From DASRHD01 sp035485575 (GTDB taxonomy: Bacteria > Verrucomicrobiota > Verrucomicrobiia > Opitutales > Opitutaceae), in contig DATHNW010000024.1 of NCBI GenBank assembly GCA_035485575.1, forward strand, positions 1 to 64,000: a DNA stretch of 64,000 bases. The letters are read 5' to 3'. Shown piece after piece: positions 28,301-36,202 of this stretch. The notes under the pieces were generated by a model, which was given only the letters and a program-made list of their open reading frames with translations, made no database searches and was not told where the DNA came from. The translations under genes and the position numbers were made by a program. Every line of letters begins with the position of its first letter. Position 1 is the first letter of the stretch.

Positions 28301-28528
28301 AAGATCATGACCGTCTGCGCCATCCTGTTCGGCCTCCTGCCTATCATGTGGTCGCCAGCCACCCAGGCGGGAGCCGACGTGATGAAACGCATCGCCGCAC
28401 CGATGATCGGCGGCGTCATCACCTCCGCGATCCTCGAACTGCTCCTTTACCCCGCGATTTACTTCCTCTGGCGGCGGCGGCACCTGCCCGCCTCGGCCGG
28501 AGCGGTGCGACCACCCCGGCCAAGGTGA
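25343..28528 (+). CDS. cusA: Heavy-metal RND pump, Cu(I)/Ag(I) type (CusA/CzcA family)
   Basis: A 1061-residue HME-RND transporter with 12 membrane segments. Aligned to E. coli CusA, all three metal-binding methionines are kept: M578 (ILFMPT), M628 (APLSMFET) and M677 (RTEMLTTG), equivalent to M573, M623 and M672. The proton-relay acidic and basic residues are also kept: Asp in GAMVDAAIIMVENA, Glu in GLDAETGVIML and Lys in RIRPKIMTV. This strongly favours monovalent copper or silver over zinc, cobalt or cadmium. It starts 57 bases after cusB. No CusRS-type regulator or CusF is beside it. Confidence 0.93.
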   Translation: MQPEPPTLIERLIETSARNPFLVLVFTLFAIAGGIWAIQRTPLDAIPDLSDVQVIISTDWEGRAPDLVEDQITYPISTRFIAAPKVKFVRGESMFGKSFVYVIFQDGTDIYWARSRVLEYLNSVRGSLPEGVNPVLGPDATGVGWVYEYALVDESGKNDLAALRSFQDWHLRYALESVPGVAEVAPVGGFVKQYQIDLDPNKLLAYGIPLADVVDKIRASNSDVGGKIFEVGSTEFYIRGHGYIKNLADIENIPLRAVNGTPVYVKNVGTVHLGPDLRRGAAELNGQGETVGGIVVMRYGENALTVIDGIKKKLQEIAPSLPPGVRIVPTYDRSGLIRNSIATLREKLLEESLVVAFVCLVFLWHVRSALVAIITLPIAIVLSFLPMHALGLTSNIMSLGGIAIAIGAMVDAAIIMVENAHKQIDHFREQHGREPGSHERLEVVIAAAKSVGRPLFFSLLVITVSFIPVFSLEAQEGRLFKPLAFTKTFAMAFAALLGVTLVPMLMTLLVRGKITPEARNPVNRFLICIYRPFVRFVLRFRWLTLLAAGLVLAATVIPFRRLGSEFMPPLNEGTILFMPTAPPGMSIGEATRILQIQDRLLREIPEVDTVFGKAGQADTPTDPAPLSMFETVVTLKPHEQWRPGMTWEKILAEMNVKLKTPGMANIFWMPIQTRTEMLTTGFRSVLGVKIFGPDLGNIQDVGVQIEKALTDLPGTRSVFAERTTGGYFLDFDVKRETAARYGLTVGDVNNVIETAIGGKTIATTVEGRERYPINVRYARDFREDLDALRRVLVSTPSGAQVPIGELADLQFRTGAPSIRNENGQLVGFVFVDLTTDDIDGYVQAANARIGERVSFPPGYYMQWAGQFEYLKSAEKRLKVVIPFTLLIIFLLLYLNTKSVPRTLIVLLAVPFSLVGAFWFLYLLNYNLSVAVWVGLIALAGLDAETGVIMLLYLDQAWGKFSAAGRLHTPADLHDAIIEGAVQRIRPKIMTVCAILFGLLPIMWSPATQAGADVMKRIAAPMIGGVITSAILELLLYPAIYFLWRRRHLPASAGAVRPPRPR

Positions 28529-28810
28529 CTTGCGTGGCAGTGTCCTAATTTAAAAGTCTTTGATGGTAAAGACCCTGTACGCAGCCCGACTTCACGATTT
28601 GCGCCGACGTAGCACTTCTCTCGCTATTTGCCGCCTTTTCCTGACCACTTCCTTCGTTACGGTGAGTCTCTTGGGCGATTTCTTTTGGCGTTTCATGCTT
28701 TGCCCAACCCTAAAATGCCCGCTGCGGGAAATCAAGACTAGGACACCACCCACTTGCGCTGCGCGATTGACACACCAGCCGGGCGCAATTCACGCTGGCA
28801 AGTTTCCCCC

Positions 28811-30496
28811 ATGATTTCCTGGATTCAACGCAACTTCCAGCAGCACTTCCGCGTTATTTTCGCGATCGTGCTCGCAGGCATCATCATCTCGTTCGTTGCC
28901 ACCATTGGCGCTTCCCCGGGCATCGGCCGCGGCGACCACACCGTGCTCGCGCAGCCTTTCTTCGGCTACAACCTCGGTTCGCCTGACGACCAGCACCGCC
29001 TCTTCGGCGATGCCGGACTCAGCATCTTCCTCCGCTTCGGCGTCCCGGCCGGCGTCAGCCCCCAGATGGAAGGCTACGCGTTCCAGCGTGCCGCCATGCT
29101 CTCGCTCGCCGACAAACTCCATATCGGCGTCCCCCCTGATGCGGTGCTGGCCGATTACATCAAGACTTTCGGGGCCTTCGCCGACTCGAACGGTCAGTTC
29201 GATCCCAAACTTTACGCTTCTTTCCGCGACAACCAGACTTGGTCAAAGATCGATCCCCGCTTCACCATCGCCGACGTCAGCCGGGTCATTTCCGATGACT
29301 GGCGCGCCAACCAGGTGGGCAAACTGATCGCCGGCCCCGGCTATGTGCCCGCCGGCGATATCAAGACGCAGCTCTCCCGGGACGACACCCAGTGGACGCT
29401 CGGCGTCGCCACCGCCGATTACGCCGGTTATGCGCCGTCCCTCGCGACCAACCCGAAGGACGTCGAAAATTTCTTTGAGGAAAACTCCACCCGCTACCTG
29501 ATCCCTGCCCGCGTCAGCGCGAGCTATGTCGCGTTTCCTGCGGCTGATTTCGTTTCCCAGGCCAGCATCACCGAGGCCGAGGTGCGTGCCTACTATGATG
29601 CCAATCCCGCGCGCTTTCCCAAGCCGGCCGACGCCAAGAAGCCCGCCGCGCTCGCCCAGCCCAATGCGGATGCCGACTTCGCGGCCGTCCGCCCGCAGGT
29701 CGAGGCCGCCGCCCGGCTCGATCGGGCCCAACACCTCGCCGCCCAGGCCGCTTCCGACTTTGCCGTGTCGCTCTACAATCAAAAGATCGGCGGCTTCACC
29801 CCCGATCTGGATGCGCTCCTCTCCACGCACCACCTCACGCTCAAATCCCTCGCTCCTTTCACCGCCGACGCGCCCCCGGCTGAGCTCGGCTCCTCGCCCG
29901 AACTCGCCGACGAGGCTTTCAAGCTCGGCCCGGACCATTTCTTCTCCGATGCGCTCACGACGCCGACCGGCAGCGTGGTCTTGCTCTGGAAGGAAACCAT
30001 CGCCGCCCACAAGCCGCTCTTCGCCGAAGTGCAGGCCCAGGTCACGTCCGACTACAAGGAAAACCAGAAGCGCAGCCTCTTCATTAACCAGCTCGGCAAA
30101 AATATCCAGTCGTCGCTCGCCGCCCACCTCAAGGCCGGGGACACCTTCGACAAGGCCGCTCTGGCCGCCGCGGCCGCAGCTGGCGTGAAGCTTGAAGTGA
30201 AAAACTTCGGCCCCTTCTCACAACGCCAGCCGCCGCGCGACATCGACAGCGCCGTCACCGGCAATCTCGACCGCCTCGCCCCTGGCCAGGTTTCCGACCT
30301 GATTTTCTCCCAAAACAAGGGCTACTTCGTGTATGTCACGGCCAAAAAACTCCCCGACCTGACCGCAGGCAGCCCGCAGTTTGTCTCCACGCACGCCCAG
30401 CTCGCCTCCACTTTCGCCCGCGACACGCTGAGCTCCTCGCTGGGGGAAATGATCGCAAAAGAGCAGAAGAAGTCCGCTCCCGCCGACACGCCCTGA
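28811..30496 (+). CDS. Membrane-anchored periplasmic foldase (PpiD/SurA-like)
   Basis: A 561-residue protein from ATG 28811. A short cytoplasmic N-terminus and one membrane segment (about 12-33, VIFAIVLAGIIISFVATIGA) give the PpiD topology with a long periplasmic part. A SurA-N-like helical region covers about 40-200 (FQRAAMLSLADKLHIGVPPDAVLADYI). The C-terminal half has a second chaperone-like region (FFSDALTTPTGSVVLLWKE, APGQVSDLIF, GYFVYVTAKKLPD). The parvulin core is weak, so isomerase activity is uncertain. It probably helps fold outer-membrane proteins; a TolC-family gene lies 175 bases downstream. Confidence 0.75.
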   Translation: MISWIQRNFQQHFRVIFAIVLAGIIISFVATIGASPGIGRGDHTVLAQPFFGYNLGSPDDQHRLFGDAGLSIFLRFGVPAGVSPQMEGYAFQRAAMLSLADKLHIGVPPDAVLADYIKTFGAFADSNGQFDPKLYASFRDNQTWSKIDPRFTIADVSRVISDDWRANQVGKLIAGPGYVPAGDIKTQLSRDDTQWTLGVATADYAGYAPSLATNPKDVENFFEENSTRYLIPARVSASYVAFPAADFVSQASITEAEVRAYYDANPARFPKPADAKKPAALAQPNADADFAAVRPQVEAAARLDRAQHLAAQAASDFAVSLYNQKIGGFTPDLDALLSTHHLTLKSLAPFTADAPPAELGSSPELADEAFKLGPDHFFSDALTTPTGSVVLLWKETIAAHKPLFAEVQAQVTSDYKENQKRSLFINQLGKNIQSSLAAHLKAGDTFDKAALAAAAAAGVKLEVKNFGPFSQRQPPRDIDSAVTGNLDRLAPGQVSDLIFSQNKGYFVYVTAKKLPDLTAGSPQFVSTHAQLASTFARDTLSSSLGEMIAKEQKKSAPADTP

Positions 30497-30671
30497 GCCC
30501 TCCGGCTGCAGGCAGGTTTGCGCGATAGGCTGAAACTTTCCGCCGCGCCGTCCGTCACGCTGAAATCTTCCGCCCTCGCCATGCTTGAAGCTTTTTGCCG
30601 GTAAAGTCGAAAGCGCAAATTCTTCGACACGCCGCGCATACTCGCTCTACCCTTTCCGCCCACCGTCCCCC

Positions 30672-32168
30672 ATGTTCCGTCCCCTCGCCCGCGTCATCTT
30701 TCTGTCATTCCTGTTTTCAACGTCCGCTTTTGCCGCAGAGGACGTTCCACCGCCCGCCGCCCCGCCCGCATTCACCCTTGAGGAATGCATCGCGCGCGCC
30801 TTGGTGAAAAATTTCGACCTCAAGATCCAGAATTACAGCACGGCCAACGCGAAGGAATCCATCCAGACCGCCAAGGGTGATTACGACCCCAACGTCACGG
30901 TCGATGCAAACCGGTCCCTTAGCCAGGCCGCGGCCGCCGGCAGCACGCTCGACGGCACCACCGCGGTCGGCCCGCGCAGCGACACGACCAACGCTTCTTT
31001 CGGCGTCTCGCAAAAAATTGTCACCGGCGCCACCGCCACCCTCAGCTCCGGCCTAAACAAAGATTACACCAATTCGTCCTTTTCCACCCTCAATCCCGCC
31101 TACAACGGCGATGTTTCCCTCTCCGTCACCCAGCCCCTGCTCAAGAACGCCGGCATCACCGTCAACCGCGCCGCCATTCTGACGGCCGAATACGAATTTT
31201 CCCGCGCCAACCTCGCCTACAAGGCCAAGCTCCTCCAGGTCATCCACGACACCGAGCTCGCCTACTACAACCTCGTTTTCGCGCGCGAACAACTCCAGGT
31301 AAAGCAGCTCAGCCTTGAGCTTGCACAAAAACTCTACGACGAAAACAAGACCCGCCAGCAGACCGGCGTCGCCACCGATCTCGATGTGCTCACCGCACAG
31401 GTCGGCGTCGCCAATGCCCGCAACGGCGTCATCCAGGCCGACAAGACCGTGCACGACAGCGAGGACGCGCTCCTCCAGGTCATCGGCCAGACCGATTTCA
31501 CCACCGCGCCCGGCACCGTCGGCTTCGGTGATTTCAGCGATCCCATCCCCACCTTCGACCGCTCCTACAAGATCGCCCGCGACAACGATCCCGACTTCCT
31601 CTCCGAACAAAAATTGATCGAGGAATTCAAGCTCAGCGTCAGGACCTCCAAGCAAAACCGCCTGCCTGAGCTCGATCTCACCGGCGCCGGCGGCTACACC
31701 AGCAGGCAGACCTCTTACGACCGGGCCATCAACCGCCTGCCGCATGGCGACGGTTATAATTGGGAGGTCGACCTCTCCCTCAGCTTCCCGTGGGGCAACC
31801 GCGCCGGCAACGCCGCCTATCATATCGCCCTCAACAACCTGCGCAGCCAGCAGGCCGCACTCGATCAGCTGGACCAGGGCCTCATCGTGCAGGTCCGCAC
31901 CGCCGTCCGCAGCGTTGAGACCAACCTCGACAGCGTGAAAATCTCGACCCTTTCCGCCGAACTCAGCGAAAAGCAATACGAGCTGCAAAAGGCCAAGTTT
32001 GATGCCGGCCTCAGCACCAGCCGCGATGTGCTCCAGTCGCAAAGCGACCTCGAAACCGCGCGGCTCAACGAGCTCCAGGCCAAGGTCACCCTCCGCCAGG
32101 CCGTTGCCGACCTGCACCAGCTCGAAGGCACCTCGCTCGATCGCTACAAGATCGCCTCACCGGAGTAA
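30672..32168 (+). CDS. TolC-family outer-membrane protein
   Basis: A 498-residue outer-membrane efflux protein. The signal peptide is FLSFLFSTSAFAA, with start ATG 30672. Two OEP repeats follow: FTLEECIARALVKNFDLKIQNYSTANAKESI, and the later LIVQVRTAVRSVETNLDSVKISTLSAELSEKQYELQKAKFDAGLS. Long coiled-coil stretches form the periplasmic tunnel. No pump or adaptor is adjacent, so it may serve as a shared exit duct, for example for the RND pump at 49760-54056, which has no channel of its own. That pairing is inference. Confidence 0.88.
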   Translation: MFRPLARVIFLSFLFSTSAFAAEDVPPPAAPPAFTLEECIARALVKNFDLKIQNYSTANAKESIQTAKGDYDPNVTVDANRSLSQAAAAGSTLDGTTAVGPRSDTTNASFGVSQKIVTGATATLSSGLNKDYTNSSFSTLNPAYNGDVSLSVTQPLLKNAGITVNRAAILTAEYEFSRANLAYKAKLLQVIHDTELAYYNLVFAREQLQVKQLSLELAQKLYDENKTRQQTGVATDLDVLTAQVGVANARNGVIQADKTVHDSEDALLQVIGQTDFTTAPGTVGFGDFSDPIPTFDRSYKIARDNDPDFLSEQKLIEEFKLSVRTSKQNRLPELDLTGAGGYTSRQTSYDRAINRLPHGDGYNWEVDLSLSFPWGNRAGNAAYHIALNNLRSQQAALDQLDQGLIVQVRTAVRSVETNLDSVKISTLSAELSEKQYELQKAKFDAGLSTSRDVLQSQSDLETARLNELQAKVTLRQAVADLHQLEGTSLDRYKIASPE

Positions 32169-32196
32169 GCGCGCCGCGATCGTGCCCGGTCGCGCC

Positions 32197-33114
32197 TTAT
32201 CCACCAAACAGGCGGTCGACCTCCGCCCCGCTGGCCTCCGTCACGTGGTGAGCCGGCAGCTGCGTACGAAACCAGGTCCGCTGCTTCTTCACCAGCGCCC
32301 GCGTGTTCTTCACGATTTCCGCCGCGAGCCCGGTGTCATCCAGCTTTCCGTCCAGTCTCGCCAGCACTTCGCGATAGCCAATGGCCCGCGCCGCGCTCGG
32401 ATTTTTTTCCAGCCCCGCCGCACGCAACCCGCGGACCTCGTCCACCAGCCCGGCCCGCAGCATCCCCGCCACGCGCGCCTCGATCCGTGTGTTTAGCTCC
32501 GCCGCCGGCCGCTCCAGGCGGGTGAGCACGACGCGCCGGTCCGCAAACGGCGCGGGCTGCCGCGCAAAATCCCCCGCCAGCTCGCGCAAGGTCCGGCCCG
32601 AAGCCAGGCAGCGCTCCAGCGCCCGCGCCACCCGCCGCGGGTTATTTGTATCTACATTTTCAATACCATTCGGATTGCACTGCCGCAATTCCGCCAGGGC
32701 CTCCGCCAGCGAAAGTTTTTCCACCCGTCGCCGCACCTCCCCCGGCACGTCCACCCCGTCCGCCACGGGCGAAAAAAACGCCTTGAGGTAAAATCCGCTG
32801 CCGCCCGTCACCAGCACCGCGCGGCCCCGCGCGACGATGTCTGCAATCACGGCTTTCGCGCCGGCCACGTACCGCGTGACGTCCATCGGATCCGTCACCT
32901 CCACCACGTCGATCAAATGATGCGGCACGCGCGCGCGCTCCCCCGCAGACGGCTTGGCCGTGCCGATGTCCATCCCGCGGTAAAACAGCAGAGAATCGCA
33001 CGACACGATTTCGGCGTTGCGCACCTCCGCCCAGCGCAACGCCAGCTCCGTCTTACCCGCCGCCGTCGGCCCGGTGAGGACATAAATCGTGTCGCCTATC
33101 GCTTTCCGCGTCAT
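32197..33114 (-). CDS. miaA: tRNA dimethylallyltransferase
   Basis: A 305-residue MiaA that adds a dimethylallyl group to A37 of tRNAs reading UNN codons. P-loop is LTGPTAAGKTELAL. Other motifs are AEIVSCDSLLFYRGMDIGTAKPS, HHLIDVVEVTDPMDVTRYV, GGSGFYLKAFF and the C-terminal AIGYREVLARLDG with TRALVKKQRTWFR. It is convergent with the TolC gene and shares no transcript with the next gene upstream, which is divergent. Confidence 0.96.
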   Translation of the reverse strand: MTRKAIGDTIYVLTGPTAAGKTELALRWAEVRNAEIVSCDSLLFYRGMDIGTAKPSAGERARVPHHLIDVVEVTDPMDVTRYVAGAKAVIADIVARGRAVLVTGGSGFYLKAFFSPVADGVDVPGEVRRRVEKLSLAEALAELRQCNPNGIENVDTNNPRRVARALERCLASGRTLRELAGDFARQPAPFADRRVVLTRLERPAAELNTRIEARVAGMLRAGLVDEVRGLRAAGLEKNPSAARAIGYREVLARLDGKLDDTGLAAEIVKNTRALVKKQRTWFRTQLPAHHVTEASGAEVDRLFGG

Positions 33115-33220
33115 TATGGATTGTTACAACCATGTGATTTCGCCCCGCCGACGCCAATTTACTTTTGCGCCCGGCCGACAAATTTTTCATTCGAGGTAAC
33201 CGTCGCATCTCCTTCCTGCG

Positions 33221-34393
33221 TTGAAACTCGCGCTCGTCACCGAAACTTTTCCGCCCGAGATCAATGGGGTCGCCATGACCCTGCAACGGCTGGTCGAGGG
33301 CCTGGCCCGCCGCGGCCACGACCTGACGGTCTTGCGTCCCCGGCAAGCCGCGGTCGACGCACCCGCAGGCAACGGCCTCTACGGCGAACAGCTTTTCCCC
33401 AGCCTGCCGATTCCGGGCTACGCGTTTCTGCGCCTCGGCCTGCCCGCCCGCCGCCGCCTCATCAACCTGTGGACCGCCCAGCGCCCCGACCTCGTGCACG
33501 TCGCCACCGAGGGTCCGCTCGGCTACTCCGCGCTCCTCGCCGCCCGCCACCTCCGCCTGCCCGTCAGTTCAAGCTTCCACACGAATTTTCACGCCTATAG
33601 CCGCCACTACGGCTGCGGTTTTCTCACGCGCGGGGCGCTCGCCTATTTGCGCCACTTCCACAACCGCACGCTCGCGACATTCGCCCCCACGACCGAGCTC
33701 AACCAGCAGCTGGCGGACGCCGGTTTCGCCCGCCTCCGCCTGCTCGCCCGCGGCGTGGACACCCGCCTCTTCTCGCCCGCCCACCGCAGCGAGGCCCTCC
33801 GCGCCCAATGGGGCCTCGCACCCGGTGATCTCGCAGTCGTGCACGTCAGCCGCCTGGCGGCGGAAAAAAACCACCCGCTGCTACTCGCGGCCTTCACGGC
33901 AATCCGCGCCGCGCATCCCCGCGCCAAATTCATCCTCGTGAGCGACGGCCCGCTGCGCAAAAAGCTCCAGCGCGCGCATCCCTGGATTCGTTTCACCGGT
34001 TTCCTCGACGCAGCCGCGCTCGCCGCCCACTACGCCTCGGCCGATCTTTTTCTCTACGCCAGCCTCACCGAGACCTTCGGCAACGTCGTCCTCGAGGCCA
34101 TGGCCAGCGGCCTGCCGGTCGCCGCCTTCGACTACGCCGCCGCGGCGCGCTTCATCCGCCACGACGAAAACGGCTGGCTCGTGCCGTGCGGCGACCGCCG
34201 CGGCTTTCTCGCCGGCGCCCGGGCCCTGGCCGCCGACGCCGCGCTCCGCCGGCGCCTCGGCGCGGCCGCCCGCGCGACCGCCGAGACCGTCCCGTGGGAC
34301 GGCATTGTCGCCGGTTTCGAGCGCGATTTGTCCGAACTCGCGCGCTCCGCCCCGCAGCCGGCCGCGCCCGCCGCCCATCTCGCGCCATGTTGA
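33221..34393 (+). CDS. GT4-type glycosyltransferase (MgtA/SqdX-like)
   Basis: A 390-residue GT-B glycosyltransferase. TTG 33221 is taken as start because the fold begins at once with MKLALVTETFPPEINGVAMTLQRL. The C-terminal GT4 signature is VSRLAAEKNHPLLLAAF, then ASLTETFGNVVLEAMASGLPVAAFDYAAA with the EX7E pair. It is closest in style to enzymes that move sugars onto diacylglycerol or mannosides. Its stop overlaps a lipid-kinase-like gene, and an LpxH-like gene follows, so a glycolipid or membrane-lipid role is plausible. Confidence 0.85.
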   Translation: MKLALVTETFPPEINGVAMTLQRLVEGLARRGHDLTVLRPRQAAVDAPAGNGLYGEQLFPSLPIPGYAFLRLGLPARRRLINLWTAQRPDLVHVATEGPLGYSALLAARHLRLPVSSSFHTNFHAYSRHYGCGFLTRGALAYLRHFHNRTLATFAPTTELNQQLADAGFARLRLLARGVDTRLFSPAHRSEALRAQWGLAPGDLAVVHVSRLAAEKNHPLLLAAFTAIRAAHPRAKFILVSDGPLRKKLQRAHPWIRFTGFLDAAALAAHYASADLFLYASLTETFGNVVLEAMASGLPVAAFDYAAAARFIRHDENGWLVPCGDRRGFLAGARALAADAALRRRLGAAARATAETVPWDGIVAGFERDLSELARSAPQPAAPAAHLAPC

Positions 34394-35328
34394 AGACCCG
34401 CTTCATTTTCAACCCCCGCTCCGGCCGCAATCATGACGACCCGTCGCTGCTGGCCCGCTGCCGCGCCTTCATCGCCGAGCACGGCCTCGACGCCCGCATC
34501 GCCATCACGGAGCGCCCGCGCCACGCAACCGAACTCGCCCGGCAGGCCGTCGACGACGGCTGCGGCCTGATCGTGGCCGTCGGCGGCGACGGCACGATGA
34601 ACGAGGTCGCCCAGGCGCTCGTGCACACCGACGCCGCGCTCGGCCTCATCCCCTGCGGCTCCGGCAACGGCCTCGGCCGCCATCTCGGCATCCCCGGCCC
34701 GGGCCGGGGCGCGTTCCGCACGCTGCTGCAAGGTCGTATCCATAAAATAGATACAGGTCTCGCCAACGGGCTGCCCTTCTTCAACGCCATGGGCGTGGGC
34801 TTCGACGCGGAGATCAGCTTCCGCTTCAACCGGCTCACCCGCCGCGGCCTGCCGGCCTACGTGCGCACCGCGCTGGGCGTGTATTTTTCATTCAAGCCGG
34901 AATCCTTCCTCATCCGCAATGGCACCTCGCTGTCCACCCGCGCCTTCCTCGTCACCGTCGCCAACTCCGACCAGTACGGCAACGATGCGGTCATCGCGCC
35001 CGGCGCACGGGTGGATGACGGCCGGCTCGACCTGGTGGCGATCAAGTCCGTCAACCTTTTCAACGTGCTGCCGCTCACGGTGCGCCTTTTCACGAAAACC
35101 ATCTACGGCAGCCCCAGCGTGCGGCATCTGCATGGCCGCCATTTCACCATCGAACGCACCGCGCCCGGCCGCCTGCACACCGACGGCGAGACGCACGACA
35201 CCGGTGCGCAGATCGAGGTCACCGCGCAGCCGCGCAGCCTGAATATCATGGTGCCGGCCGAATCGAAGACGGCCGCGATCGCCACGCAGACAAGTGAAGA
35301 TTGCGTGACATTTTCGGCCCGCCCCTAG
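34387..35328 (+). CDS. Diacylglycerol kinase-like lipid kinase (DAGK catalytic domain)
   Basis: A 313-residue member of the DagK/YegS family, from ATG 34387, which overlaps the glycosyltransferase end by 7 bases. Signature stretches are FIFNPRSGRN, VAVGGDGTMNEVAQAL (nucleotide-binding GGDGT), LIPCGSGNGLGRHL and FFNAMGVGFDAEISFRF. The C-terminal half has HTDGE, a conserved metal/phosphate site. The family phosphorylates diacylglycerol or related lipids in the cytoplasm at the membrane. The exact lipid is unknown. Confidence 0.88.
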   Translation: MLKTRFIFNPRSGRNHDDPSLLARCRAFIAEHGLDARIAITERPRHATELARQAVDDGCGLIVAVGGDGTMNEVAQALVHTDAALGLIPCGSGNGLGRHLGIPGPGRGAFRTLLQGRIHKIDTGLANGLPFFNAMGVGFDAEISFRFNRLTRRGLPAYVRTALGVYFSFKPESFLIRNGTSLSTRAFLVTVANSDQYGNDAVIAPGARVDDGRLDLVAIKSVNLFNVLPLTVRLFTKTIYGSPSVRHLHGRHFTIERTAPGRLHTDGETHDTGAQIEVTAQPRSLNIMVPAESKTAAIATQTSEDCVTFSARP

Positions 35329-35365
35329 CCCCGCCGTCACGATTTTGTTAAGCTGGCACCATCAG

Positions 35366-36190
35366 ATGCCCACCGATCCAAAGCCGCTGAAGGTGAAAAC
35401 CGTGATCATCTCCGATGTTCACCTCGGCACGTACGACTGCAAGATCCACGAGGTTAACCACTTTCTCAAGCATACGCGCTGCGAGAAGCTGATCCTCAAC
35501 GGCGACATCATCGACGGCTGGGTGCTGAAAAAGGGCGGCCACTGGCCCAAGTCGCACACGCGCTTCATCCGCATCGTCCTGAAAAAGCTCGAGAAGCGCG
35601 GCACCGAGGTCGTCTACCTTCGCGGCAACCACGACGACGTGCTCGCGAAAATCCTGCCGCTCGAATTCGAGAACCTCCACATCGTCGAGGATTATGTCCA
35701 CGCGGGCGTGCGCGGCCATTATCTCGTGCTGCATGGCGACGTGTTCGACACCATCACGCAAAACTTCGCTTTCCTCGCCTATATCGGCGATTCGGGTTAT
35801 CGCGCGCTCATGGCCATCAACCGCCTTTACAATTCCTGGCGCGCCTGGCGCGGCCAGGAATATTATTCCTTGAGCAAGGCCGTGAAGGCGCGTGTGAAAT
35901 CCGCCGTCAGCCACGTCTCGAAATTCGAGGACCACATTGTCGCACTCGCCCGGCGCCGCGGCTGCATTGGCGTCATGTGCGGCCACATTCACACGCCGGC
36001 CGACAAGATGCTCGGTGATATTCATTATCTGAATTCCGGCGACTGGGTCGAGTCGCTCACCGCCGTCGTCGAGCACCATGACGGCCGCTTCGAGCTCGTC
36101 GATTTCACCGCCTTCAGGAAGCTTTATCCCTTCGAGGAAGAGACCGCGGAGGCACTCGATCTTGCGCCCGAACAGGCGCCGGCGACCTGA
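35366..36190 (+). CDS. LpxH-like calcineurin-family phosphoesterase (UDP-2,3-diacylglucosamine hydrolase family)
   Basis: A 274-residue metallophosphoesterase starting at ATG 35366. All metal-site motifs are present in order: IISDVHLGTYD, LNGDIIDGW, YLRGNHDDV, VLHGDVFD, MCGHIHTPA and LNSGDWVESL. The GDIIDGW and NSGDWVE forms resemble the broader LpxH/YpgQ-like group found in LPS-making bacteria. Hydrolysis of UDP-diacylglucosamine to lipid X would complete the lipid A genes in this window (lpxA, lpxC), but other lipid phosphoesters are possible. Confidence 0.85.
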   Translation: MPTDPKPLKVKTVIISDVHLGTYDCKIHEVNHFLKHTRCEKLILNGDIIDGWVLKKGGHWPKSHTRFIRIVLKKLEKRGTEVVYLRGNHDDVLAKILPLEFENLHIVEDYVHAGVRGHYLVLHGDVFDTITQNFAFLAYIGDSGYRALMAINRLYNSWRAWRGQEYYSLSKAVKARVKSAVSHVSKFEDHIVALARRRGCIGVMCGHIHTPADKMLGDIHYLNSGDWVESLTAVVEHHDGRFELVDFTAFRKLYPFEEETAEALDLAPEQAPAT

Positions 36191-36202
36191 GCGGCCCGGC
36201 CG

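Noticed and set aside
26039..28483. 814-codon open frame on the minus strand
   Set aside because: Antisense to cusA; composition is His/Asp/Arg-rich nonsense without domain features.
28560..28814. 84-codon open frame between cusA and the foldase gene
   Set aside because: Residue usage is unlike the neighbours, with no motif or conserved feature, and it overlaps the foldase start by 4 bases. More likely leader sequence.
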